A stretch of DNA of 50,489 nucleotides from Oscillospiraceae bacterium (GCA_017935145.1 JAGBIE010000021.1:1-50489), one strand, 5' to 3'; positions 1 through 12,167 are shown, counted from the first letter of the stretch. Numbers and translations: made by a program. The notes: a model not told the origin generated them from the letters alone.

Positions 1-1
1 A

Positions 2-172
2 CAGAACATTACCAAACAGGAGTTTGCCGAACGGATCGGCGTCTCCAGAAATTATCTTTACGTCCTCACCGGTAACAGCAGGCCGGATAAAAATAAGACC
101 ATCTCCCGCGCACTGGCCAAGCTCATTGCCATCGAGTTCGGTTACGATGAGGATTGGATCATGAATGGATAA
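2..172 (+). CDS. XRE-family helix-turn-helix regulator, C-terminal part
   Basis: The gene is cut by the left edge; only the last 56 codons are visible, ending in TAA at 170-172. The segment KQEFAERIGVSRNYLYVLTG is a typical XRE/Cro helix-turn-helix (helices 2 and 3), followed by SRPDKNKTISRALAKLIA, which fits the remaining helices. The protein ends soon after at DEDWIMNG, so it is probably a small single-domain DNA-binding protein. Target and partner genes are not visible. A strong terminator follows directly. The family call is fairly safe; a specific role cannot be given. Confidence 0.7.
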   Translation, partial: QNITKQEFAERIGVSRNYLYVLTGNSRPDKNKTISRALAKLIAIEFGYDEDWIMNG

Positions 173-176
173 CGGA

Positions 177-216
177 AAAAGCGTTCTGTCAAGATTTGTC
201 GGCAGAACGCTTTTTT
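177..216 (+). terminator. Intrinsic terminator of the XRE gene
   Basis: The arms GCGTTCTG (181-188) and CAGAACGC (203-210) form a hairpin followed by six T. A-rich sequence on the left arm lengthens the stem. It starts five bases after the XRE stop codon. Confidence 0.85.
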
Positions 217-266
217 ATTTCACCAATTCGGAAAGGACAGAAATACTAAGATTTAGATTGAAATAA

Positions 267-310
267 GAAAACAGCAATGAAGCATCGTTTGATACTTCAT
301 TGCTGTTTTC
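267..310 (-). terminator. 16-bp perfect inverted repeat, terminator of the SDR operon
   Basis: Positions 267-282 and 295-310 are perfectly complementary over 16 bp around a 12-nt loop. T-rich sequence lies on both sides, so it could stop transcription in both directions. It lies about 80 nt past the SDR stop codon and is most likely the end of the minus-strand aminotransferase-apgM-SDR transcript. Confidence 0.75.
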
Positions 311-390
311 TTTTCCCGTACCGTTGCGTTACCCCTATGGTTCACAAATTGTACCTATGGGAAGTAACACAACTGGTCGGTGCTTTTTCT

Positions 391-1149
391 TTACTTCTTT
401 TGTTGTTTGCACCAGATTTTCATCACAAGGCGGTGGGGCAGAAGTTTCACCAGACGGATTTGCATCCGCACAGGGAAACCAACGGTAGAGACATCTTTTT
501 TCTTTTTCATATCCCGCAGTGCCCGCTTGACCACCTGCTGAGCCGTATAGTAGCGGTTAAAATAGGTGATGGTATCGTCCTGAATGGCGCGGTTAAAGAA
601 CTCTGTTTTTACCCAACCGGGACACACTGCCATGACGCGGATGCCATGCTTTTTCAGTTCCACATTAATGGCACGGGAGAAACTGAGGACATAGGCTTTG
701 GTTGCGCCATAGACGCCGATATAGGGCACGGGCTGGAAGGAAGAAAGAGAGCCCAATTCATAAACCTCGCTCCCCTTCTGCAGATACGGAAGCACCTCGT
801 AAGTGACAGCGGTGAGGGCTTTGACATTTAAGTCAATCATGCCAAGTTGGTCTTGGAGGGAAAGGGTCTCAAAAGCGCCAAATTTGCCGTAGCCCGCGGC
901 ATTGACCAAGGTTTTTACCTTGGGTTTTTCCGTTTGCAGACGCTCCGTAAGGACGGAAAGTCCCTCCTCTGTAGAGAGGTCAGCAGTCATGGGAACCAGT
1001 TTGGCAGAAACCTGCTGACTCAGTTCCATCAGGCGGTCGGCACGGCGGGCAAGCACCCAAATTTCATCGTATTTCTGCTGGGCATCCAGTTGCAGGACAA
1101 ATTCCCGTCCCATACCGGAAGATGCGCCAGTGACAATGCAAATATCCAA
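391..1149 (-). CDS. Short-chain dehydrogenase/reductase (SDR family)
   Basis: This 252-residue protein is a classical SDR oxidoreductase. The N-terminus has the Rossmann motif TGASSGMG (residues 8-15), then NAAGYG. The catalytic region has a serine-rich stretch (GSLSS) and the YxxxK pair in YGATKAYVLSFS. The end is basic and hydrophobic. Substrate specificity cannot be read from the sequence. The start is TTG at 1149; no ATG lies close enough to keep the nucleotide-binding motif, and AAAGGG precedes it. It is the last gene of a three-gene minus-strand operon, 18 bp behind the phosphoglycerate mutase gene. SDR assignment is firm; the physiological role is unknown. Confidence 0.85.
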   Translation of the reverse strand: MDICIVTGASSGMGREFVLQLDAQQKYDEIWVLARRADRLMELSQQVSAKLVPMTADLSTEEGLSVLTERLQTEKPKVKTLVNAAGYGKFGAFETLSLQDQLGMIDLNVKALTAVTYEVLPYLQKGSEVYELGSLSSFQPVPYIGVYGATKAYVLSFSRAINVELKKHGIRVMAVCPGWVKTEFFNRAIQDDTITYFNRYYTAQQVVKRALRDMKKKKDVSTVGFPVRMQIRLVKLLPHRLVMKIWCKQQKK

Positions 1150-1167
1150 GGGAAAACACCCTTTCTT

Positions 1168-2397
1168 TTATTTTTCGAAGAGCATATCCAACAGCGTGCA
1201 ACCCTGCTCCACAAAGATGCCCGCATCGCCAAATTTTTCAGAATAGCGAGCGCCATTTTCCGTGTTTTCACGGCTATCGTAAAGGAGGAATGGCACAGGC
1301 TCACCATTGTGACCGCGGGTGGAGGTGAGAGTTTTGTGGTCGGAAAGCACCAACATGCGGTAGTCCATGTTGTTTTCCTGCAGACGCTGGCAAATGGGGG
1401 CAATAAGACGGCTATCCAGCCACTGGATAGACTGGATTTTACCCTCCAAATCCCCATTGTGGGTGCATTCATCGGGGGCTTCCAAGTGCAGGCAGACAAA
1501 GTCATATTCCTGCAGGCACTGCCATGTGGCTTCTAGTTTGCCCTCAAAATTGGTATCCAATTCCCCTGTTGCGCCTTCCACCGTGATGGCTTTCAGCCCA
1601 CGGAGAATGCCGATACCATGGCACAGGGGCACAGCGGAAATCACAGCGCCATCGTAGCCATACTGACCGAGGAAGGAGGGCAGGCTCACCTGCGTACCCT
1701 CTGCCCAGAACCAGATGCCGTTAGCACCTAACTTACCACTTTGACGGCGTTTTTCTGTAACAGGATGATGCTCCAGCACCTTGTTGGCAAGACGCATGAG
1801 ATGTTCAAACACCTTAGCCTCATCCTTGCCACAGGGCAGATACTTTCCGCACACTTCGCCCAAATGGTCATGGGGCGGGGTGAAGGTGATGCCCTTGGGG
1901 TCACAGTTATGCTTCACTGCCAAGGGGCGGAAAGAGGGGCTGGGATGGATGAACATATCCGCCTCTTTGAGCGCTTCGGCAAATTCGGGGTCAGAGACAA
2001 GGGCATCTATGGTATCCAAGGCATCCTGCCCCGAGATAGAGCCTGCGGAGTGGGAGAGAATTTTTCTCTCCTCATAGGGCATATCCCCTGCATCCAAGGC
2101 AACCAAATTACAGCGGAATGCGGCATCCCCAGGAATCATGGCGATGCCTTGGGCGGCGGCTTCCATGGGGCTGCGACCTGTGAAATACTGCAAGGGATCG
2201 CAACCGAAAATGGAGAGTATTGCCGTTTCACTGCCAGCGCTCAAGGGTTTGGGGCAGTTGATGGCAGAGCCCACAATGCCTTGGGCTGCCATGGCATCCA
2301 TGGTGGGAATATTGGCGTACTCCAGTGGCGTGAGACCGCCCAGAGATTCCACAGGGTGGTCTGCCATGCCGTCACCGATGACAACAATATATTTCAT
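1168..2397 (-). CDS. apgM: Cofactor-independent phosphoglycerate mutase, archaeal (ApgM) type
   Basis: This 409-residue protein belongs to the alkaline-phosphatase-superfamily mutases. It opens with the metal-binding motif VIGDGMAD, then GGLTPLEYANIPTMD and GSETAILSIFG, whose serine or neighbouring residues hold the phosphoryl group in this family. LSDHKT and RGHNGEPVPF near the end supply further metal ligands. The expected reaction is interconversion of 3- and 2-phosphoglycerate in glycolysis. Close relatives have also been annotated as a proposed homoserine kinase, and this sequence alone does not exclude that. The ATG start has a strong GGAGG site. It sits between an aminotransferase and an SDR gene in one operon. 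Confidence 0.85.
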   Translation of the reverse strand: MKYIVVIGDGMADHPVESLGGLTPLEYANIPTMDAMAAQGIVGSAINCPKPLSAGSETAILSIFGCDPLQYFTGRSPMEAAAQGIAMIPGDAAFRCNLVALDAGDMPYEERKILSHSAGSISGQDALDTIDALVSDPEFAEALKEADMFIHPSPSFRPLAVKHNCDPKGITFTPPHDHLGEVCGKYLPCGKDEAKVFEHLMRLANKVLEHHPVTEKRRQSGKLGANGIWFWAEGTQVSLPSFLGQYGYDGAVISAVPLCHGIGILRGLKAITVEGATGELDTNFEGKLEATWQCLQEYDFVCLHLEAPDECTHNGDLEGKIQSIQWLDSRLIAPICQRLQENNMDYRMLVLSDHKTLTSTRGHNGEPVPFLLYDSRENTENGARYSEKFGDAGIFVEQGCTLLDMLFEK

Positions 2398-2418
2398 GAG
2401 GAGATACCTCCTTTTCCA

Positions 2419-3579
2419 TTAGAATGTTTTGTGCTTCAAATCACTCAGGCGGTTCAGCGCCTCGTAGAGGGTTTCATCCTTTTTGGCATAGTGGAAACGA
2501 GCCATGGTGTGGATATCTTCACGGAAGAAGGTAGAGCCGGGTACGGCAGCTACGCCCACTTCCCGTGCCAGCCATTCGCAGAAACCGATATCATCGTTTT
2601 TGCACCAAGGGGAAATATCCACCATGACATAGTAAGCGCCTTGGGGGTCAGAATAAGGAATATCCAAGGATTTCAGTCCACCCACGAACACATCTTTCAT
2701 GTGCTGATAGCGGTCCTGCAATTCCTTGTAGTAAGACAGGGGGAACTCCAGACCCGTGACAATGGCTTCCATGAGAGGAGATGCCGCGCCAACGGTGGTA
2801 AAATCGTGAATCTGCTTGCATTTATCCAAAATTTCGGGAGGGGCAATGACATAGCCAATGCGCCAGCCGGTGATGTGATAGGTCTTGGAGAGAGAACCGC
2901 AGGATACGGTGCGCTCCCACATGCCGGGAAGAGAGTTCATGTACACATGGCGGTTGGGTTCGTAGATGATATGTTCATAGACCTCGTCCGTGACCACATA
3001 GGCATCATATTTGATAGCCAAATCGGCAATGATTTGCAGTTCTTCTCTGGTAAAGACCTTACCGCTGGGGTTGGAGGGGTTACAGAGAATGAGGGCTTTG
3101 GCACCCTGACGGAACGCATCTTCCAACTTTTCGGGGTCAAAGGTGAAATCGGGAGGATTGAGGGGGATGTAGATGGGGTCTGCACCCGCCATAATAATTT
3201 CCGCAATATAGTTTTCGAAGAAGGGGGAGAACACCGCCACTTTATCGCCGGGGTCACACAGCGCCATCATGGCGCAGACCATGGCTTCTGTGCCACCCAC
3301 AGTGGTAAGCACATGCTTTTCGGGGTCCAGTTCTCTGCCCATGAAGTAAGACTGCTTTTTCGCCAGCGCTTCACGGAAATTCTTAGCGCCCCAAGTAATG
3401 GGGTACTGGTGAGGTCCTTCAAAAGCCACTTGGCTTAGACGCTCCATAATCTCCTTGGGAGGGTCAAAATCGGGGAAGCCTTGGGAAAGGTTAATGGCGC
3501 CACACTCGTTGGAGATGCGGGTCATACGGCGGATATGGCTTTCTTTAAATTGGGTGGTACGATGGCTCATGGGTTTCAT
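2419..3579 (-). CDS. PLP-dependent class I/II aminotransferase
   Basis: This is a 386-residue fold-type I aminotransferase. Visible marks are INLSQGFPDFDPP near the N-terminus, NPSNPSGKVF, VTDEVYEHIIYE and the PLP-lysine motif SLSKTYHITGWRIGY. The pattern resembles the methionine/kynurenine/glutamine-type aminotransferases (YbdL- or KAT-like) more than the aspartate type, but the amino donor is not determinable. I chose the ATG at 3579. An in-frame TTG at 3585 lies 6 nt behind AAAGGA and is an alternative that would add two residues. It is the first gene of the operon with apgM and the SDR gene, and is divergent from the pyr operon. Confidence 0.85.
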   Translation of the reverse strand: MKPMSHRTTQFKESHIRRMTRISNECGAINLSQGFPDFDPPKEIMERLSQVAFEGPHQYPITWGAKNFREALAKKQSYFMGRELDPEKHVLTTVGGTEAMVCAMMALCDPGDKVAVFSPFFENYIAEIIMAGADPIYIPLNPPDFTFDPEKLEDAFRQGAKALILCNPSNPSGKVFTREELQIIADLAIKYDAYVVTDEVYEHIIYEPNRHVYMNSLPGMWERTVSCGSLSKTYHITGWRIGYVIAPPEILDKCKQIHDFTTVGAASPLMEAIVTGLEFPLSYYKELQDRYQHMKDVFVGGLKSLDIPYSDPQGAYYVMVDISPWCKNDDIGFCEWLAREVGVAAVPGSTFFREDIHTMARFHYAKKDETLYEALNRLSDLKHKTF

Positions 3580-3641
3580 AGACAAATCTGTCCTTTCTGC
3601 GCGGTTTCGATGGAAAAAAACATTCCCACAATATTGTACTT

Positions 3642-3670
3642 ATTAAAATACACAAGAGGCTTTTTGTCAA
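3642..3670 (-). promoter_or_regulatory. Promoter of the aminotransferase operon
   Basis: On the minus strand a consensus -35 TTGACA (3670-3665) and a -10 TTTAAT (3647-3642) are 17 bp apart, about 65 bp upstream of the start codon. The 302-bp gap 3586-3887 holds this promoter and the divergent pyr promoter; I see nothing else there except the hairpin at 3836-3860. Confidence 0.75.
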
Positions 3671-3804
3671 GGTGTTTCCTGCGAAAGGGGGCGCATTTTG
3701 GAGCACCTTCTCCCCCTCTATGGGCATTGTGTCCACCGAGGCAAGCGGGAAGAAAAAATCTTTTGTGTTTTTTGACAAGATTTGATTTTTGTTAGGTTCT
3801 TCCC

Positions 3805-3833
3805 TTGATTTTCTGGCGGCGTTGTGCTATCCT
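3805..3833 (+). promoter_or_regulatory. Promoter of the pyrimidine operon
   Basis: TTGATT (3805-3810), a 17-bp spacer, and TATCCT (3828-3833) form a sigma-A type promoter. The expected transcript start is near 3840, giving a leader of about 48 nt before the pyrC ATG. No PyrR-binding loop consensus is seen in the leader. Confidence 0.65.
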
Positions 3834-3835
3834 AG

Positions 3836-3860
3836 AAAAAATCGCAAGTGCGGTTTTTTT
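3836..3860 (+). promoter_or_regulatory. Hairpin with U-tract at the 5' end of the pyr leader
   Basis: A6-TCGC, loop AAGT, then GCGG-T7 forms a stem of up to 10 bp with one U.G pair, ending in a run of T. It begins at or next to the predicted start of transcription and ends about 16 nt before the ribosome binding site. It has the shape of a small terminator or attenuator, but the position so close to +1 is unusual. Function is inferred only. Confidence 0.4.
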
Positions 3861-3887
3861 GAATATGGATTGGTTAGAGGTGCAACC

Positions 3888-5141
3888 ATGGAAGTCACGC
3901 TGAGAAACGCAACTGTATATCGCGGCGGAATGCTCTGCGGCGATGGTGTTTCTATTTCTCAGAATGTGTTCACGAGCTCTGTTTCTTCCACTGCCCTTGA
4001 CCTCTCCTCCCTTGTTGTTTTGCCCGGTTTCGTAGATGTGCATGTGCATCTGCGGGAGCCGGGTTTTTTGTATAAAGAAACCATTTTGACGGGCACTAAG
4101 GCCTGCGCCCACGGGGGCTACACCACGGTCATGAGCATGCCCAACCTAAACCCTGTGCCTGACTGCATGGAGCATCTGCAACTGCAACTTTCCGCCATCG
4201 AGAAAGATGCCGTCATCCGTGTGCTTCCCTATGGGGCAATCACCGTGGGACAAAAAGGCGAAAAGTTGGCAGATTTAGATGCCATGGCGCAACATGTCAT
4301 TGCCTTTTCCGATGACGGACGGGGCGTGCAGGATAAAGCCATGATGGCAGAAGCCATGACCATCGCTAAAGATTTGGGGAAACTGATTGTTGCCCACTGC
4401 GAGGATAATTCCCTCCTCCGTGGGGGCTATATTCACGATGGTGCTTACGCCAAAACCTACGGACATAAGGGCATTTGCTCGGAGAGCGAGTGGGGTCCCA
4501 TCGCGCGGGATTTGGACTTGGCTGCCAAAATTGGGGCAGGTTACCATGTGTGCCATGTTTCCGCCAAAGAGAGTGTGGAAATCATCCGTCAGGCGAAGAA
4601 AAGTGGCGTGAATGTCACCTGCGAAACTGCGCCCCATTACCTACTGCTGGATGACAGCAATTTGCAGGAAGACGGGCGCTTCAAAATGAATCCCCCGCTC
4701 CGTGGAGAAGAGGATAAAAACGCTCTCTTAGAGGGCATTTCGGATGGCACCATTGACATGATTGCCACGGACCACGCTCCCCACTCTTTAGAGGAAAAAT
4801 CCAAAGGTTTGGCTGGAAGCATGATGGGCATTGTGGGCATTGAGACTGCCTTCCCTCTCCTGTACACCTATCTTGTGAAAACGGGCGTTTTGCCCTTGGA
4901 AAAATTAGTGCATTTGCTCCATGATGCCCCTTGTCAGCGTTTTGGATTGGACAGTGGCATAGAGGCAGGCAAACGGGCGGACTTTACGGTGTTTGACCTT
5001 AATGAGTGCTACACCATCGACCCCGAAACCTTCCTCTCCAAAGGTCGGGCAACCCCCTTTACTGGCTGGCAGGTCTACGGCAAGTGCAAGCTCACTGTGG
5101 CAAACGGCAACATCGCCTACACAGACGGCACGATTTTGTAA
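3888..5141 (+). CDS. pyrC: Dihydroorotase
   Basis: This 417-residue amidohydrolase catalyses cyclisation of carbamoyl-aspartate to dihydroorotate, the third step of UMP synthesis. The zinc-binding motif DVHVHLREPG gives His52 and His54. MSMPN, FSDDGRG, CHVSA and IATDHAPHS are all in the order expected for the family. Length is normal. The reading frame is open further upstream, but the ATG at 3888 follows AGAGGTG with good spacing and begins the conserved part, so it is the start. It heads a ten-gene plus-strand operon and is followed by carB after 33 bp. Confidence 0.93.
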   Translation: MEVTLRNATVYRGGMLCGDGVSISQNVFTSSVSSTALDLSSLVVLPGFVDVHVHLREPGFLYKETILTGTKACAHGGYTTVMSMPNLNPVPDCMEHLQLQLSAIEKDAVIRVLPYGAITVGQKGEKLADLDAMAQHVIAFSDDGRGVQDKAMMAEAMTIAKDLGKLIVAHCEDNSLLRGGYIHDGAYAKTYGHKGICSESEWGPIARDLDLAAKIGAGYHVCHVSAKESVEIIRQAKKSGVNVTCETAPHYLLLDDSNLQEDGRFKMNPPLRGEEDKNALLEGISDGTIDMIATDHAPHSLEEKSKGLAGSMMGIVGIETAFPLLYTYLVKTGVLPLEKLVHLLHDAPCQRFGLDSGIEAGKRADFTVFDLNECYTIDPETFLSKGRATPFTGWQVYGKCKLTVANGNIAYTDGTIL

Positions 5142-5174
5142 ATTCATCTTTTTAAGATTTCGGAGGATAACACT

Positions 5175-8351
<3,177 letters not shown>

Positions 8352-8361
8352 GGAGAAAGCC

Positions 8362-9087
8362 ATGCAAGGTTTCTTTACCATTCACAAAAACACGCCCCTC
8401 ACGGAAAGCGTCTATAAAATGGAACTTTGGGGGGATACCTCCTGCATCACCAAAGCGGGTCAGTTTGTCAATGTGAAACTCGCCGGCAAGTTCCTGCGCC
8501 GTCCCATCTCCGTCCACGATGTTTCCGATGGAAAACTGACCATCATCTACAAGGTGGTGGGCAAGGGCACGGAACAGATGCGGAAAATGAAGCCCGGCGA
8601 AGTGCTGGATATTCTCACGGGTCTGGGCAACGGCTACGATACCACCCTCAGCGGGGAAAAGCCCCTGCTTTTGGGCGGTGGCGTGGGCGTGCCTCCCCTC
8701 TACAATTTGGCAAAGCGTCTTTTGGCAGAGGGTAAAAAAGTTTCCGTGGTGCTGGGCTTTAATACCAAAAGCGAGGTTTTCTGTGAAGAAGAGTTTAAGT
8801 CTCTCGGTTGTAGTGTGACTGTCACCACCGTAGACGGCAGTTACGGGGTAAAGGGTTTTGTGACCGATGGCATGGCTGAGGATTATTCCTACATCTACAC
8901 CTGCGGTCCTGAGCCTATGCTCAAAGCCGTGTATAGTGCCAGCAAGACCTCAGGTCAGTTCAGTTTTGAAGAGCGCATGGGTTGCGGTTTTGGCGCTTGC
9001 ATGGGTTGCACCTGCAAGACCAAATATGGCAACAAGCGCATCTGCAAGGATGGCCCTGTGCTTCAAAAGGAGGAGATTATATGGTAA
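8362..9087 (+). CDS. pyrK: Dihydroorotate dehydrogenase electron transfer subunit
   Basis: This 241-residue FAD/[2Fe-2S] protein passes electrons from the PyrD flavin to NAD+. The FAD domain includes LRRPISVHDV (residues near 50) and the NAD domain has LLLGGGVGVPPLYNLAK. The C-terminal cluster motif is CGFGACMGCTCKT with a further cysteine in RICKDG. The start is the ATG at 8362 behind AAGGAG; upstream in-frame codons overlap carB and are not used. It overlaps pyrD by 7 bp, consistent with translational coupling of the heterotetramer subunits. Confidence 0.93.
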   Translation: MQGFFTIHKNTPLTESVYKMELWGDTSCITKAGQFVNVKLAGKFLRRPISVHDVSDGKLTIIYKVVGKGTEQMRKMKPGEVLDILTGLGNGYDTTLSGEKPLLLGGGVGVPPLYNLAKRLLAEGKKVSVVLGFNTKSEVFCEEEFKSLGCSVTVTTVDGSYGVKGFVTDGMAEDYSYIYTCGPEPMLKAVYSASKTSGQFSFEERMGCGFGACMGCTCKTKYGNKRICKDGPVLQKEEIIW

Positions 9088-9989
9088 ATACCCAGGTAAA
9101 TCTCTGCGGAATTACGCTGGATAACCCTGTGATTCCCGCCTCCGGCACTTTTGGCTACGGCTACGAGTTTGCAGAACTGTATGATATTAACTGCCTTGGC
9201 ACTTTTTCCTTTAAGGGTACAACCCTCTCCCCCCGTTTTGGCAACGCCACGCCCCGCATTGCGGAGTTTGAAGGTGGCATGCTCAATGCCGTGGGTCTGC
9301 AAAATCCTGGGGTAGAAAAGGTCATGACAGAAGAACTGCCCAAACTGAAAGCATGCTTTCATAAGTTCGTCATGGCCAATGTCAGTGGGTTTTCGCTGGA
9401 TGAATATGTGACCGTCTGCGAAAAACTGGACAAGGAAGAACAGGTGGGCTGGCTGGAAGTGAACATTTCCTGCCCCAATGTCCATGGCGGTGGCATGAGT
9501 TTTGGCACGGACCCGCGTATGGCATTCGATGTGACCTCCGCTGTGAAAAAAGTGACCACCAAGCCTGTGATTATTAAACTTTCCCCCAATGTGACGGACA
9601 TTGTCTCCATTGCCAAGGCCTGCGAGGATGCAGGCGCTGACGGTGTGAGCCTTATTAACACTGTCATGGGGATGCGATTGAACATTGCAAAACGCAAGCC
9701 CCTCCTTGCCAATGTCACGGGCGGTATGAGCGGTCCTGCCATTTTCCCCTTGGCGGTGAGAATGGTGTATCAGGTGGCAAAGGCGGTAAAGATTCCCGTC
9801 ATCGGCATGGGTGGTGTCACCACCGCAGAGGATGTTCTGGAACTGATGCTGGCGGGCGCTACTGCCGTGCAGGTGGGTGCCGCCAACTTGGTGGACCCCT
9901 ATGCCTGCAAGAAGATTGTGGAAGACCTGCCCAAAGTGATGGCGCAGTATAAAATCGAATCCCTGACAGAGATCATCGGTCAGGCATAA
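9081..9989 (+). CDS. pyrD: Dihydroorotate dehydrogenase catalytic subunit, class 1B
   Basis: This 302-residue FMN enzyme oxidises dihydroorotate to orotate. Conserved parts are NPVIPASGTFGYGYEF, NAVGLQNPGVE, the catalytic-cysteine motif EVNISCPNVHGGG and the FMN phosphate site IGMGGVTTAEDVLELMLAGA. Cysteine as the catalytic base and the adjacent pyrK place it in the NAD-dependent class 1B. The start is ATG 9081 behind AGGAGG, inside the end of pyrK. Confidence 0.94.
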   Translation: MVNTQVNLCGITLDNPVIPASGTFGYGYEFAELYDINCLGTFSFKGTTLSPRFGNATPRIAEFEGGMLNAVGLQNPGVEKVMTEELPKLKACFHKFVMANVSGFSLDEYVTVCEKLDKEEQVGWLEVNISCPNVHGGGMSFGTDPRMAFDVTSAVKKVTTKPVIIKLSPNVTDIVSIAKACEDAGADGVSLINTVMGMRLNIAKRKPLLANVTGGMSGPAIFPLAVRMVYQVAKAVKIPVIGMGGVTTAEDVLELMLAGATAVQVGAANLVDPYACKKIVEDLPKVMAQYKIESLTEIIGQA

Positions 9990-9998
9990 GGAGTACGT

Positions 9999-10784
9999 AT
10001 GCAACAAGTTTTTTTGCGAGAAGAGGACAAGGATATCCGCTTGGATGTCTATCTTACCGAATCTTCTGCGCCCAAAAAGGCACTTTTGGTGCTTCCCGGT
10101 GGTGCGTATAGCGGACTTTCTGACATTCGGGAGGGCTCTTGCATTGCCGAGGCGTTTTTGCCCTACGGGTTTCAGGTTTTTGTGCTTCATTACAGCGTAG
10201 GGCGCAAGCGTCCCTTCCCTGCCCAACTGATTGAGGCAACGAAAGCCATTGTGCATATGAAGGATAACGCCACCCAGTACGGCATCGACCCCGAGAAAGT
10301 GTTTGTCATGGGCTTTTCCGCAGGCGGTCATTTGGCGGCTTGCTGTGGCACATTGTGGAAACATCCTGCCATCACAGAAGAATTCGATATTCCCTACGGC
10401 TACAATAAACCCCGCGGGATGATGCTCATCTATCCTGTGATTCGGGGGCATATCCCCTCCCTGTGCAATCTGCTCTGCAAGGATGACCCCACAGAGGAGG
10501 AGCTGCGCGCTGTGCAGTTGGACAGCTATGTGGATGAGGACACTGTGCCTGCCTTTTTGATGCACACCTTTAACGACCCCCTTGTGCCCGTGGAGGATTC
10601 CCTCTCCATGGCGCTGGCCATGCGAAAAGCAAAGCGCCCTTGTGAAGTGCATATTTATCCCAACGGTCCTCACGGCGTTGCCTTGGCCAACGAAAAGACC
10701 GCCAATGGGAATCCCTATATGATTGACGAAGCCATTGCCAAATGGGTGGAACATGCCGTCCATTGGGCTGAAAATGTAAGATAG
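9999..10784 (+). CDS. Alpha/beta hydrolase (esterase-like) inside the pyr operon
   Basis: This 261-residue protein has the alpha/beta hydrolase fold. [13 protein letters not shown] forms the oxyanion region, [11 protein letters not shown] is the nucleophile elbow (Ser in GFSAGG), [10 protein letters not shown] gives the acidic residue and GPHGVAL the histidine. There is no signal peptide, so it acts in the cytoplasm. It resembles BD-FAE/acetyl-xylan-esterase-like small esterases. The substrate is unknown. It lies 9 bp after pyrD and 11 bp before pyrF with its own ribosome site, so it is co-transcribed with the UMP pathway, to which such an enzyme has no textbook link. Confidence 0.8.
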   Translation: MQQVFLREEDKDIRLDVYLTESSAPKKALLVLPGGAYSGLSDIREGSCIAEAFLPYGFQVFVLHYSVGRKRPFPAQLIEATKAIVHMKDNATQYGIDPEKVFVMGFSAGGHLAACCGTLWKHPAITEEFDIPYGYNKPRGMMLIYPVIRGHIPSLCNLLCKDDPTEEELRAVQLDSYVDEDTVPAFLMHTFNDPLVPVEDSLSMALAMRKAKRPCEVHIYPNGPHGVALANEKTANGNPYMIDEAIAKWVEHAVHWAENVR

Positions 10785-10795
10785 GAGAAAACAAT

Positions 10796-11500
10796 ATGGG
10801 TAAAGACGTCATTATCGCCTTAGACTTTGACAGCAAGGAAAAGGTATTCACCTTCTTGGACAAGTTCGCAGGGGAAGCGAGAAAACCCTTTGTAAAAATC
10901 GGCATGGAACTGTACTATGCCGAAGGTCCGCAGATTGTGCGGGAGATTAAAGCACGGGGACACAAGATTTTCCTGGACCTGAAACTCCACGATATTCCCA
11001 ACACGGTGAAAAAGTCCATGGCCGTTCTCTCCGGCTTGGATGTGGATATGACAAACCTCCACGCCAGTGGCACTAAGGCCATGATGCAGGCGGCTTTGGA
11101 GGGTCTTACCCGCAAAGACGGCACTCGTCCTCTGCTCATTGCTGTCACCCAACTGACCTCCACGAGCCAAGAACGCATGGAAGAGGATTTGCTCATCCGC
11201 GAAAGCATGGACAAAGTGGTCATGCACTATGCCAAGTGCGCGGAGGAAAGCGGTCTGGATGGTGTGGTCTGCTCCCCCTTGGAAGCAGGCAAGGTCCATG
11301 AGACCTGCGGCAAGCAATTCCTCACCGTGACCCCCGGTGTCCGCTTTGCTGATGGAGAAATCGGCGACCAAGTGCGCGTCATGACCCCTGCCGAGGCTAA
11401 GAAAATCGGCTCGGACTACATTGTGGTGGGTCGCCCCATCACCCAAGCGGAGAACCCCGTGGCGGCATACAAGCGCTGTGTGGACGAATTTTGCGATTAA
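10796..11500 (+). CDS. pyrF: Orotidine 5'-phosphate decarboxylase
   Basis: This 234-residue TIM-barrel enzyme makes UMP from OMP. It shows [12 protein letters not shown] at the N-terminus, the catalytic D-K-D array in [13 protein letters not shown], and the C-terminal phosphate site [16 protein letters not shown]. Length is that of the bacterial PyrF group. The ATG follows AGGAGA. Confidence 0.95.
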   Translation: MGKDVIIALDFDSKEKVFTFLDKFAGEARKPFVKIGMELYYAEGPQIVREIKARGHKIFLDLKLHDIPNTVKKSMAVLSGLDVDMTNLHASGTKAMMQAALEGLTRKDGTRPLLIAVTQLTSTSQERMEEDLLIRESMDKVVMHYAKCAEESGLDGVVCSPLEAGKVHETCGKQFLTVTPGVRFADGEIGDQVRVMTPAEAKKIGSDYIVVGRPITQAENPVAAYKRCVDEFCD

Positions 11501-11510
11501 GGAGAAGAAC

Positions 11511-12167
11511 ATGGAAAGCTACAAAAGAGAATTTATTCAGTTTTTGGAAAGCGCAGGCGTGCTGAAATTTGGCGATTTCACCGCCAAATCCGGTCGCAAA
11601 ATCCCCTATTTTGTCAATGCCGGCATGATTAAAACCGGCGACCAAATCACCAAAATGGGCGAATTCTATGCCAAAGCCTATTTTGATAAACTGGGCAAAA
11701 AGCAAGCCGTCCTCTACGGCCCTGCTTACAAGGGCATACCCCTTTCCATCTCTGCCGCAGTGGCCCTCTCCAAAGAAGGCTTGGATGTGCCCTTCTTCTT
11801 TAACCGCAAAGAGGTGAAAGACCACGGCGAGGGTGGCACTTTTGTTGGCTATGTGCCCCAAAGTGGCGAGGAAATCGTCATCATTGAAGATGTGATTACC
11901 GCCGGCTCTGCCATCCGTGAAAGCATGGAAATCCTCAAAAACTTGGACGGCACCAAAGTGATTGCCACCTTTATCATGGTGGACCGCAAGGAAAAAGGTC
12001 AGACGGACAAGGGCGCTATGCAGGAAATTGAGGAGCAGTTCGGCTTCCCCGTGTACTCCGTGGTGGATGTGTATGACATCATTGAGTACTTGGAAGAAGA
12101 TGATAAAAACCGCGAAAATGTGGAGCGTATCAAAAACTATTTGGCAGTGAATGGAGCGAAAGCATGA
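11511..12167 (+). CDS. pyrE: Orotate phosphoribosyltransferase
   Basis: This 218-residue type I phosphoribosyltransferase couples orotate to PRPP to form [24 protein letters not shown] is the N-terminal hood, [10 protein letters not shown] follows, [13 protein letters not shown] is the mobile catalytic loop, and [15 protein letters not shown] is the PRPP motif. The ATG at 11511 is 10 nt after the pyrF stop and follows GGAGAA. Its end overlaps the pyrB start by 4 bp. Confidence 0.95.
   Translation: MESYKREFIQFLESAGVLKFGDFTAKSGRKIPYFVNAGMIKTGDQITKMGEFYAKAYFDKLGKKQAVLYGPAYKGIPLSISAAVALSKEGLDVPFFFNRKEVKDHGEGGTFVGYVPQSGEEIVIIEDVITAGSAIRESMEILKNLDGTKVIATFIMVDRKEKGQTDKGAMQEIEEQFGFPVYSVVDVYDIIEYLEEDDKNRENVERIKNYLAVNGAKA

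Noticed and set aside
3834..3887. PyrR-dependent attenuator in the pyr leader
   Set aside because: The conserved PyrR-binding loop sequence is not present and the leader is too short for the antiterminator/terminator pair.
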